Below are positions 29,577 through 35,475 of a DNA stretch of 35,475 bases, piece by piece; the first letter of the stretch is position 1, and each line of letters begins with the position of its first letter. The stretch is taken from the NCBI GenBank assembly GCA_023459875.1, contig JAEWRY010000045.1:1-35475 (forward strand), read 5' to 3'. The translations under genes were made by a program, and so were the position numbers. The notes beneath the pieces were generated by a model. It saw nothing but the letters and a program-made list of their open reading frames with translations, was not told where the DNA came from and searched no databases. The DNA is from Bacillota bacterium. Lineage in GTDB: Bacteria > Bacillota > Clostridia > Oscillospirales > Oscillospiraceae.

Positions 29577-29605
29577 TTGCTTATCGCGGAAAAAATTGTT
29601 ATACT
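29577..29605 (+). promoter_or_regulatory. Promoter of hprK-glmS-folC
   Basis: -35 TTGCTT (29577-29582), 17-bp spacer, -10 TATACT (29600-29605). The leader to hprK is about 95 nt and holds no glmS ribozyme or other known element that I can recognise. Confidence 0.65.
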
Positions 29606-29706
29606 GTGTGCTATACCGTTTTATGCCCCCCGTTTCAATCAATGAAACGTTTCTGAACCGCAGGGGCAGCATAAAATAGAATTGCGGCAGGCGGGGGGAA
29701 CAGCAA

Positions 29707-30672
29707 GTGGAAAGCCGGTTCCATGTGAAGCTCAGTAAGCTGGCTGAGGATTTTAAGTTGGAGGTCGTGCGCAGCAGCACCGATTACGAGCGCTGCCTCA
29801 TCAACACCGAGGATGTAAACCGCCCGGCTTTGCAGCTGGCGGGCTTTTTCGATTATTTCGATCCCAAGCGCCTCCAGGTCATCGGCAGGGTCGAGGCCAC
29901 CTATCTCGCCCGTATGACGTCCGAGGAGCGAAGGCTCAGCTTTGACCGGTTCTTTGCTCAGGAAATCCCCGCGCTCATCATCACCCGCAGTCTCGACGTT
30001 TTCTCCGAGTGCCTGGAGTCGGCAGAAAAATATGACCGCACCGTTCTGCGCACGCCCGACGCCACCTCGGCGTTCATGAGCGCGCTCATCAGCGACCTTA
30101 AAACCTACCTCTCTCCCCGGGTCACCCGGCACGGCGTGCTGGTGGAGGTCTACGGCGAAGGGGTACTGCTCCTGGGCGAATCGGGCGTGGGCAAGAGCGA
30201 GACCGCCATCGAGCTCGTAAAGCGCGGCCACCGGCTGGTGGCGGACGACGCGGTGGAAATTAAACAGGTGGGTCTCAAGCGCCTCGTTGGCTCCGCCCCG
30301 GAGCTCATCCGCCACTATATCGAGCTGCGGGGCATCGGCGTGGTGGACGTGCGCCAGCTCTTCGGTATGAGCGCTGTGAGAGATTCTCAGGATATCGACC
30401 TGGTCATCAGCCTGGAACCCTGGCGGGAGGGCGCGCCCTACGACCGTCTGGGCGCCGAGGAGCTTTACACCAGCATACTCGACATCAACGTCCCCTGCCT
30501 CACCGTTCCAGTGAAGCCGGGAAGGAACCTCGCCATCATCGTGGAGGTGGCGGCCATGAACAACCGGCACAAGAAGATGGGCTACAACGCGGCCCAGGAA
30601 TTCACCCGCCAGATCAGCCGTCACTTTGAACAGGTGATGGACGACTGGGAAGAGCATGAGGGAGGTAACTAA
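29707..30672 (+). CDS. hprK: HPr kinase/phosphorylase
   Basis: A 321-residue bifunctional enzyme that phosphorylates and dephosphorylates Ser46 of HPr, the central switch of carbon catabolite repression in Firmicutes. The P-loop GESGVGKSE is at residues 157-165, the catalytic Asp-Asp pair at 180-181 (VADDAVEI), and the signature ELRGIGVVDVRQLFG at about 206-220. The N-terminal about 130 residues form the regulatory domain. The start is GTG at 29707 behind a G-run ribosome-binding site. It is the first gene of hprK-glmS-folC. Confidence 0.96.
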   Translation: MESRFHVKLSKLAEDFKLEVVRSSTDYERCLINTEDVNRPALQLAGFFDYFDPKRLQVIGRVEATYLARMTSEERRLSFDRFFAQEIPALIITRSLDVFSECLESAEKYDRTVLRTPDATSAFMSALISDLKTYLSPRVTRHGVLVEVYGEGVLLLGESGVGKSETAIELVKRGHRLVADDAVEIKQVGLKRLVGSAPELIRHYIELRGIGVVDVRQLFGMSAVRDSQDIDLVISLEPWREGAPYDRLGAEELYTSILDINVPCLTVPVKPGRNLAIIVEVAAMNNRHKKMGYNAAQEFTRQISRHFEQVMDDWEEHEGGN

Positions 30673-30675
30673 GTC

Positions 30676-32508
30676 ATGTGCGGAATCGTTGGTTACATCG
30701 GAAAAGAAGAAGCGGCGCCCATCCTGCTGGACGGCCTGGCGCGGCTTGAATACAGAGGCTACGACTCGGCGGGCGTCGCCGTCTATTCCCCCAAGGACGG
30801 GCTTGAAGTGGTAAAGGCGAAGGGGAGGCTCCAGGTCCTCTCCGACCTCATCAACGGCGGCAAGACCATGGACGGCGTGGTGGGCCTGGGGCACACCCGC
30901 TGGGCCACCCACGGAGAGCCCTCGGACGTGAACTCTCACCCCCAGGTCTCCGCTTCGGGCCGCATCGCCGTAGTCCACAACGGGATCATTGAAAACTACG
31001 TGAAGATCAAGGAATTTCTGGTGAGCAAGGGCATTTCCTTCGTCTCCCAGACCGACACCGAGGTGGTCGCCCAGCTTCTGGATTACTACTACGACGGGGA
31101 CATCCTCGCCGCCGTTTTCCAGGTTTTAAGCCAGATTCAGGGCACCTACGCCCTGGGCATCGTCTGCGCCGACTGCCCCGACAAGCTCATCGCCACCCGC
31201 AAGGACGGACCCCTCATTCTGGGGCACGGTGACGGCTTCAACATGCTGGCCTCCGACGTCACCGCCCTCATCAAGTACACCCGCGAGGTGAGCTATCTGG
31301 ACGACGGAGACGTAGCCGTTCTCACCGACGACGGCATTCAGGTTTTCGATGTCTATCAGCGCCCTGTCCAAAAAGAAGTAAGTCATGTGGACTGGAAGAT
31401 CTCGGCCGCCGAAAAGGGCGGCTACGAGCACTTCATGTTCAAGGAGATTATGGAGCAGCCCAAGGCCATCCGGGACACGGTGTTCCCCCGCATCCGCGAC
31501 GGGCGGGTGGTGCTGGAAGAACTGGACCTTACACCCGAGTACATAGAAAACCTCGATAAAATCTATGTCATTGCCTGCGGCTCCTCCTATCACGTGGGCA
31601 TGGTGGCAAAATACAATATGGAGAAAACCCTCCGGAAGCCCGTGGAGGTCTCGCTGGCCTCGGAATTCCGTTACTGCGACCCCATCGTGAGCGACAAAAC
31701 CCTCGTCATCGTCATCAGCCAGTCGGGAGAGACGCTGGACACCCTCCACGCCCTGCGGGAGGCCAAGCGGCTTGGCGCCAGGATCATTTCCATCGTAAAT
31801 GTGGTGGGCTCCAGTATCGCGCGGGAGTCCGACAGCGTCATCTACACCTGGGCAGGTCCCGAAATCGCGGTGGCCACCACTAAGGCCTATTCCACCCAGC
31901 TCTCGGTCATCTACATGCTCACACTGTGGCTGGCCGACCGGATGGGGACCATCGCCCCGGAGGAGTACCAGAAAGTCGTGCGGGAGCTGCTCCTCATCCC
32001 CAGCAAAATAGAAGAGATTTTGGAGGACCGGGAGGCCATCCAGTACTACGCTTCCATCTACTTTAACCACGACTCCATCTTCTTCATCGGCCGGAACATC
32101 GACTACGCCGTGGGGCTGGAGGGATCCCTGAAGCTCAAGGAAATCTCCTACATCCATTCGGAGGCTTACGCCGCCGGCGAGCTCAAGCACGGCACCATTT
32201 CCCTCATTGAAAACGGCACCCTGGTGGTGGCGCTGGCGAGCTACGGCAAGCTTTTTGAGAAACTGATGAGCAACGTGGTGGAGGTCAAGGCCCGGGGGGC
32301 CGACGTAGTGGGCCTCACCACCAGAGACAAGGGCGAAACCATGAAAAAGACGGTGGACGCCGCGATTCTGGTGCCGGACACCCACACCATGCTTCTCCCC
32401 TCCCTGGATGTGATCCCCCTGCAGCTTTTTGCTTACTACGTGGCCCTTATGCGGGGCTGCGACATCGACAAACCCCGCAATCTGGCGAAATCAGTAACGG
32501 TGGAGTGA
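30676..32508 (+). CDS. glmS: Glutamine-fructose-6-phosphate aminotransferase (isomerizing)
   Basis: A 610-residue enzyme, the normal length, making glucosamine-6-phosphate for peptidoglycan. The N-terminal glutaminase domain starts MCGIVGYIG with nucleophile Cys2, plus GHTRWATHGEPS. The two SIS sugar-isomerase domains (from about residue 285) have IACGSSYH, VISQSGETLDTLHA and ATTKAYSTQL. The C-terminal end KPRNLAKSVTVE closes the active site. It starts 3 nt after hprK, so it is co-translated; GGGAGG precedes it. The self-cleaving glmS ribozyme found in many Firmicutes is absent from this gene's 5' side. Confidence 0.97.
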   Translation: MCGIVGYIGKEEAAPILLDGLARLEYRGYDSAGVAVYSPKDGLEVVKAKGRLQVLSDLINGGKTMDGVVGLGHTRWATHGEPSDVNSHPQVSASGRIAVVHNGIIENYVKIKEFLVSKGISFVSQTDTEVVAQLLDYYYDGDILAAVFQVLSQIQGTYALGIVCADCPDKLIATRKDGPLILGHGDGFNMLASDVTALIKYTREVSYLDDGDVAVLTDDGIQVFDVYQRPVQKEVSHVDWKISAAEKGGYEHFMFKEIMEQPKAIRDTVFPRIRDGRVVLEELDLTPEYIENLDKIYVIACGSSYHVGMVAKYNMEKTLRKPVEVSLASEFRYCDPIVSDKTLVIVISQSGETLDTLHALREAKRLGARIISIVNVVGSSIARESDSVIYTWAGPEIAVATTKAYSTQLSVIYMLTLWLADRMGTIAPEEYQKVVRELLLIPSKIEEILEDREAIQYYASIYFNHDSIFFIGRNIDYAVGLEGSLKLKEISYIHSEAYAAGELKHGTISLIENGTLVVALASYGKLFEKLMSNVVEVKARGADVVGLTTRDKGETMKKTVDAAILVPDTHTMLLPSLDVIPLQLFAYYVALMRGCDIDKPRNLAKSVTVE

Positions 32509-32512
32509 AAAC

Positions 32513-33781
32513 ATGACAGGAGCAGAGGCCATCGCGTATATCCACAGCAGGTCCTGGATGGGCAGCCGCCTGGGTCTCGCCCGCACCAGAGCCATCCTTA
32601 CCTCCCTGGGCAATCCTCAGAATTCCCTGCGTTTTATCCACATCGCGGGCACCAACGGGAAAGGGAGCGTGGCCGCCATGTGCGCCAGTATCCTGCAAAC
32701 AGCGGGGTACCGGACGGGGCTTTATACCTCCCCCTATCTTTACAGCTTTCACGAGCGGATCAGGGTGGACGGCGAGATGATTCCCGACGAGACCCTCGGC
32801 TCCCTCATGGGGGAAATCCGGCCCATCGCCGACTCCATGGAGGACCCGCCCACCGAGTTTGAGTTGATTACGGCCATGGCCTTCCTCTATTTCAAGCGAT
32901 CCGGCTGCGACGTGGTGGTGCTGGAGGTGGGCATGGGCGGCACGCTGGACAGCACCAATGTGATCGACACCCCCGAGCTCGCCATTATCACCACCATCGG
33001 CCTTGACCATATGAAGGAACTGGGCGGCACTGTGGAGGAGATCGCCGAGGCCAAGGCGGGCATCATCAAGCGCTATGGCGACGTGGTAGTCTATCCTCAA
33101 TCCCCGTCCGTCAGACAGGTCTTTGAAACCACCTGCTGCCGGAAGGGAGCCAATCTCGTCCTCACCGACAAAAGCAAGGTAAAGTCGGAAAGCCACAGTC
33201 TGGACGGCCAGTATTTTTCCTGGGGAAACATGGAGCACATTTTCTTGCCTCTTCTGGGGCATCACCAGGTCATGAATGCCGCCGTCTGCCTCACCGCCAT
33301 GGAGGTTTTAAGGGAGAAGGGCTGGCAGATCTGTGAAAAGACCGTCCGGGAGGGCCTGGGGAGGGTCACCTGGCCGGGGCGCTTTGAAGTGCTGCGCCGG
33401 AATCCTCTTTTTATTGTGGACGGTGGGCACAATCCCCAGTGTTCGGAGGCGCTCATTCATAATCTGCGGGACTATCTGCCGGAGCGGCGGGTGGTTATGC
33501 TCACCGGCGTCCTTGCCGACAAGGATTACGACGCCATGTTCGCCCTGGTGGACCCCGTGGTCGAGCGCTATATCACCGTAACGCCGAACACCCCCCGGGC
33601 GCTGTCTTCCGAACTTCTCGCCGAACACCTCAAACCGTTCGGAAAACCGGTAACGGTGAGCACAACCCCCGCCCGGGGCGTATTTGAGGCCAACCGGGAA
33701 GCGGGCGAAGAGGGCATCGTGTGCGTCTTCGGTTCCCTCTATATTGTGGGCGACATCCGCAAGTGCTTCGGAAAAGAATGA
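32513..33781 (+). CDS. folC: Folylpolyglutamate synthase/dihydrofolate synthase
   Basis: A 422-residue ATP-dependent Mur-ligase-type enzyme that adds glutamate to folates. The P-loop GTNGKGS is at residues 46-52. The substrate and Mg region is VLEVGMGGTLDSTNVI with TIGLDHMKELG, and the C-terminal domain has FIVDGGHNPQCSEAL and VMLTGVLADKDYDAM. It lies 4 nt after glmS (GGAGTG as site), the last gene of the operon. It is followed by element A copy 6. Confidence 0.94.
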   Translation: MTGAEAIAYIHSRSWMGSRLGLARTRAILTSLGNPQNSLRFIHIAGTNGKGSVAAMCASILQTAGYRTGLYTSPYLYSFHERIRVDGEMIPDETLGSLMGEIRPIADSMEDPPTEFELITAMAFLYFKRSGCDVVVLEVGMGGTLDSTNVIDTPELAIITTIGLDHMKELGGTVEEIAEAKAGIIKRYGDVVVYPQSPSVRQVFETTCCRKGANLVLTDKSKVKSESHSLDGQYFSWGNMEHIFLPLLGHHQVMNAAVCLTAMEVLREKGWQICEKTVREGLGRVTWPGRFEVLRRNPLFIVDGGHNPQCSEALIHNLRDYLPERRVVMLTGVLADKDYDAMFALVDPVVERYITVTPNTPRALSSELLAEHLKPFGKPVTVSTTPARGVFEANREAGEEGIVCVFGSLYIVGDIRKCFGKE

Positions 33782-33788
33782 AAACCAA

Positions 33789-33800
33789 TCGGGCGCCGGC
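33789..33800 (+). repeat. Half of the folC terminator hairpin (left flank of element A copy 6)
   Basis: TCGGGCGCCGGC, identical to the 5' arm of the hairpin at 34008-34035. The 3' arm is missing here. Confidence 0.5.
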
Positions 33801-33804
33801 ATGC

Positions 33805-34002
33805 TGTCGAAAAACCTTGGTTTTTCTAAAAACAGGAGTAGGAACGCGGCTCTGTTGATCCGCGCAAAGTGTGCATTGCGAGAAGTGAATTCCCGCAATG
33901 CACTGTGATTTTAACCTTTTCCGGATTTCGGTCACGCACACGCAACGCAAAATCCGGAAAAGCTTTTCGCCGACGGCGAAAAGAGCGAGGGTTTTTTCGA
34001 CA
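33805..34002 (+). repeat. Element A copy 6 (full length, most diverged)
   Basis: Starts TGTCGAAAAACC and ends TTTTTTCGACA. Hairpin 1 has decayed on its 3' arm. Hairpin 2 is GCGGCTC/GATCCGC. Hairpin 3 is GTGCATTGCG/CGCAATGCAC, where both arms changed together relative to other copies. Hairpin 4 is TTTTCCGGATTT/AAATCCGGAAAA, again with both arms changed. Hairpin 5 is CTTTTCGCC-GAC-GGCGAAAAG. The loop GAAGTGAATTC is unchanged. It runs in the same direction as folC. Confidence 0.85.
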
Positions 34003-34007
34003 AACTG

Positions 34008-34035
34008 TCGGGCGCCGGCTGATGCCGGCGCCCGA
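34008..34035 (+). terminator. folC terminator hairpin after element A copy 6
   Basis: Perfect 12-bp stem TCGGGCGCCGGC-TGAT-GCCGGCGCCCGA. It is followed by TTATATGCTTG, only a weak U-tract. Confidence 0.55.
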
Positions 34036-34043
34036 TTATATGC

Positions 34044-34072
34044 TTGCATAATCTCCGTTTTTCCTGTAAACT
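34044..34072 (+). promoter_or_regulatory. Promoter of trxB
   Basis: -35 TTGCAT (34044-34049), 17-bp spacer, -10 TAAACT (34067-34072). Confidence 0.55.
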
Positions 34073-34106
34073 ATGGAAAAAAGGATTTCCAAAGGAGGAA
34101 AATATT

Positions 34107-35024
34107 TTGCTGGACGTACTCATTATCGGCGCGGGGCCTGCGGGCCTCACCGCGGCGCTCTATGCCAAGCGCTACGGCCTGGATGTGACGGTGCTGGAGG
34201 GAAATCTCTACGGCGGACAGATCGCGAACGCCCCCGAGGTGGAAAACTATCCCGGCATCCGCTCCATCAGCGGAGTGGATCTGGCCCTGCAGATCTACGA
34301 TCAGGTGGCCGCCCTGGGCGTAGAAGTGAAGCTGGAGGGAGCGCTTTCCTTTGATTTTTCGGGTCCTGTCAAAAAAGTCGTCACCCACAAGGGTGTCCAC
34401 GAGGCAAGGACTGTGATCGTCGCCAACGGGGCGCGGCGGCGGAAACTGGGCAGTGCGGGAGAGGATACGCTCAACGGCCGCGGGGTCTCCTACTGCGCCA
34501 CCTGCGACGGCTCTTTCTACAAGGGAAAGGAAGTCGCCATCGTGGGCGGCGGCAACACCGCCCTGGAGGACGCGCTGTTTCTCGCCAACATCTGCTCCAG
34601 GGTCCACCTGATCCACCGCCGTGACGAATTCCGGGGGAACCACATCCTGGCCGAGGCGGTGAAGGCCCGAGAGAATATCGTCATCCATTACGACAGCGCT
34701 GTGGACGAAATCGGCGGCGGCGACCGGGTGTCCTTTATCAAAGTGCGCAACCTTAAGACGAATATCACGCAGGAAATAGAATTGCGCGGGATCTTTATCG
34801 CCGTCGGCCTGGAGCCCGACAACAGCCTTTTCGACGGCATTCTGAACATCGACTCCTACGGCTATATCGTTGCCGGAGAAGACTGCAAAACCAACGTTCC
34901 CGGCGTTTTCGCCGCGGGCGACACCAGGACCAAGGCCCTTCGCCAGGTGGTCACCGCCGCCGCGGACGGCGCCGTTGCCGCCTTCGAAGCCACGAACTTC
35001 ATCCATACCGCGAAAAGCCGCTGA
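34107..35024 (+). CDS. trxB: Thioredoxin reductase
   Basis: A 305-residue FAD/NADPH enzyme that keeps thioredoxin reduced. The FAD-binding motif GAGPAG is at residues 8-13. The redox-active pair Cys130-Cys133 lies in YCATCDGSF. The NAD(P)H motif is GGGNTALE (147-154), and the C-terminal FAD motif is GVFAAGDTR. The start is TTG at 34107 because AAAGGAGG lies 8 nt upstream and the family begins DVLIIGAGPAG; the frame opens earlier. No thioredoxin gene is adjacent. A 52-residue membrane protein gene follows after 13 nt. Confidence 0.95.
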   Translation: MLDVLIIGAGPAGLTAALYAKRYGLDVTVLEGNLYGGQIANAPEVENYPGIRSISGVDLALQIYDQVAALGVEVKLEGALSFDFSGPVKKVVTHKGVHEARTVIVANGARRRKLGSAGEDTLNGRGVSYCATCDGSFYKGKEVAIVGGGNTALEDALFLANICSRVHLIHRRDEFRGNHILAEAVKARENIVIHYDSAVDEIGGGDRVSFIKVRNLKTNITQEIELRGIFIAVGLEPDNSLFDGILNIDSYGYIVAGEDCKTNVPGVFAAGDTRTKALRQVVTAAADGAVAAFEATNFIHTAKSR

Positions 35025-35037
35025 GCGGGTTTGACTT

Positions 35038-35196
35038 ATGGAGAAAATTAACCTGAAGCTGGTTCTGTGCGGAATGGCGTTGCTTCTCTTCAGCATCGCG
35101 GTCGGAATTGTAAGTGCGTCCGTTCTGGTCTATATCCTTGGCGGACTGGGTCTTTTTCTTGTCGTCCTCGGCTGCTTTGAGAACAATATCAAGTAA
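35038..35196 (+). CDS. Small hydrophobic membrane protein, 52 residues
   Basis: MEKINLKLVLCGMALLLFSI then AVGIVSASVLVYILGGLGLF and LVVLGCFENNIK. Two hydrophobic helices (about residues 7-22 and 24-46) with a short charged start suggest a membrane hairpin. It lies 13 nt after trxB and before a strong terminator, so it is the last gene of that transcript. The ribosome-binding site is weak (GAGCGGG). I do not recognise a family. Codon use resembles its neighbours. Confidence 0.6.
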   Translation: MEKINLKLVLCGMALLLFSIAVGIVSASVLVYILGGLGLFLVVLGCFENNIK

Positions 35197-35202
35197 CCCA
35201 AA

Positions 35203-35240
35203 GGAGGGCGCTGGCCAAACGGTCAGCGCCCTCCTTTTTT
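35203..35240 (+). terminator. Intrinsic terminator of trxB transcript
   Basis: Stem GGAGGGCGCTGGCC/GGTCAGCGCCCTCC with an AAAC loop and one mismatch, followed by T6 (35235-35240). Confidence 0.9.
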
Positions 35241-35243
35241 GAG

Positions 35244-35262
35244 ACAGTCGAAAAACCTGATT
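35244..35262 (+). repeat. Element A remnant
   Basis: ACAGTCGAAAAACCTGA matches the start of element A (TGTCGAAAAACC) with one substitution, directly after the trxB terminator. The rest of the element is missing. Confidence 0.45.
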
Positions 35263-35274
35263 TGGCGCAAAAAA

Positions 35275-35394
35275 CCTCGCAGAGTTTCCGCCGCGAACGG
35301 CGGAAACAAGGTTCAATCTGTCATTTCCGGGGGCGTGTACCTCGGAAATGACTCTTCTCGTGCAGGTAAGCGGTGAGCGTCCTGCACGCAAGCA
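35275..35394 (+). repeat. Element B copy 3
   Basis: Head CCTCGCAGAG, hairpin TTTCCGCCG-CGAA-CGGCGGAAA, hairpin GTCATTTCCG/CGGAAATGAC around a GTGTACCT loop, hairpin CGTGCAGG/CCTGCACG around TAAGCGGTGAGCGT. Compared with copy 2, the third stem changed on both arms. It follows the element-A remnant in the same orientation. Confidence 0.7.
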
Positions 35395-35396
35395 TT

Positions 35397-35427
35397 TGTC
35401 AAAAAAGCCAAAATGGCTTTTTTGACA
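35397..35427 (+). repeat. Element A-type hairpin 1 after element B
   Basis: TGTCAAAAAAGCC-AAAAT-GGCTTTTTTGACA is a perfect 13-bp stem resembling hairpin 1 of element A copy 1. It is followed by GCATAAGGAGTGGGC, which loosely resembles the A linker. It may be the start of another element A running off the window. Confidence 0.5.
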
Positions 35428-35436
35428 GCATAAGGA

Positions 35437-35475
35437 GTGGGCCCGCCCCCCCCCCCCCGCCCACCCGATTTTTTT
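35437..35475 (+). other. C13 homopolymer within a GTGGGC/GCCCAC hairpin, then T-run
   Basis: GTGGGC (35437-35442) and GCCCAC (35459-35464) enclose a run of 13 C (35446-35458). CCGA and at least seven T follow to the end of the window. It has the form of a terminator with a homopolymer loop, but could also be a sequencing or assembly artefact at a contig edge. Confidence 0.4.

Noticed and set aside
29606..30676. glmS ribozyme upstream of glmS
   Set aside because: glmS starts 3 nt after hprK and no ribozyme-like core is visible in the hprK leader.
10028..34035. Repeats as a CRISPR array
   Set aside because: Copies are kilobases apart, long, and structured; there are no regularly spaced spacers and no cas genes.
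1..35475. tRNA or rRNA genes, prophage or plasmid functions
   Set aside because: I found no cloverleaf-like or rRNA sequence and no integrase, transposase, capsid or replication gene anywhere in the window.

Overview
The window looks like a chromosomal segment of a GC-rich, anaerobic gut-type Firmicute of class Clostridia, probably Oscillospiraceae/Ruminococcaceae-like. This is inferred from gene content: EtfAB beside an acyl-CoA dehydrogenase, rubrerythrin and superoxide reductase under a PerR-like regulator, HPr kinase, a DUF512 radical-SAM protein beside der, a YceD-rpmF pair, strong Shine-Dalgarno sites with frequent TTG/GTG starts, and a 6S RNA of common bacterial type. No phage, plasmid, CRISPR or tRNA genes were seen. 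Most genes are housekeeping.

Layout. 1-1960 (minus): etfB-etfA-acyl-CoA dehydrogenase (partial), behind a promoter and a leader of about 240 nt. 2593-6435 (minus): one aspartate-family amino-acid operon (ACT regulator, hom, lysC), ending in a translationally coupled patatin-like phospholipase. 6673-9234 (minus): class A penicillin-binding protein. 9480-9985 (plus): acidic DUF1292 protein, then 6S RNA. 10336-12314 (minus): BMP-family nucleoside-binding lipoprotein and deoC. 12460-13440 (minus): metallo-beta-lactamase-fold hydrolase. 13840-15186 (minus): perR-desulfoferrodoxin-rubrerythrin. 15298-16281 (minus): RluA-type pseudouridine synthase. 16489-17218 (plus): yceD-rpmF. 17524-24246 (minus): phosphate regulon pstS / pstC-pstA-pstB-phoU-phoP-phoR with PhoP-box-like repeats at two promoters. 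24456-28829 (plus): DUF512 protein, der, plsY, gpsA. 29236-29424 (minus): rpmB. 29707-33781 (plus): hprK-glmS-folC. 34107-35196 (plus): trxB and a 52-residue membrane protein.

The most unusual content lies between the genes. A family of about 197-bp non-coding elements ('element A') occurs six times (five near full length, one 5' half) plus end remnants. Each copy is a string of five hairpins with conserved linkers, and the stems show compensatory changes between copies. The copies sit at the 3' ends of transcription units, directly after a terminator hairpin. In at least three places the whole terminator hairpin is present on both sides of the element, as if the target hairpin had been duplicated on insertion: 29 bp identical at 13.6/13.8 kb, 36 bp at 17.25/17.49 kb, and a near-identical pair at 23.05/23.28 kb. 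A second hairpin-rich repeat ('element B', three copies) always lies directly downstream of an A copy or remnant, in the same orientation. This looks like an undescribed terminator-targeting, structure-selected repeat system.

A second striking feature is that the phosphate-binding protein PstS appears circularly permuted relative to the classical family.
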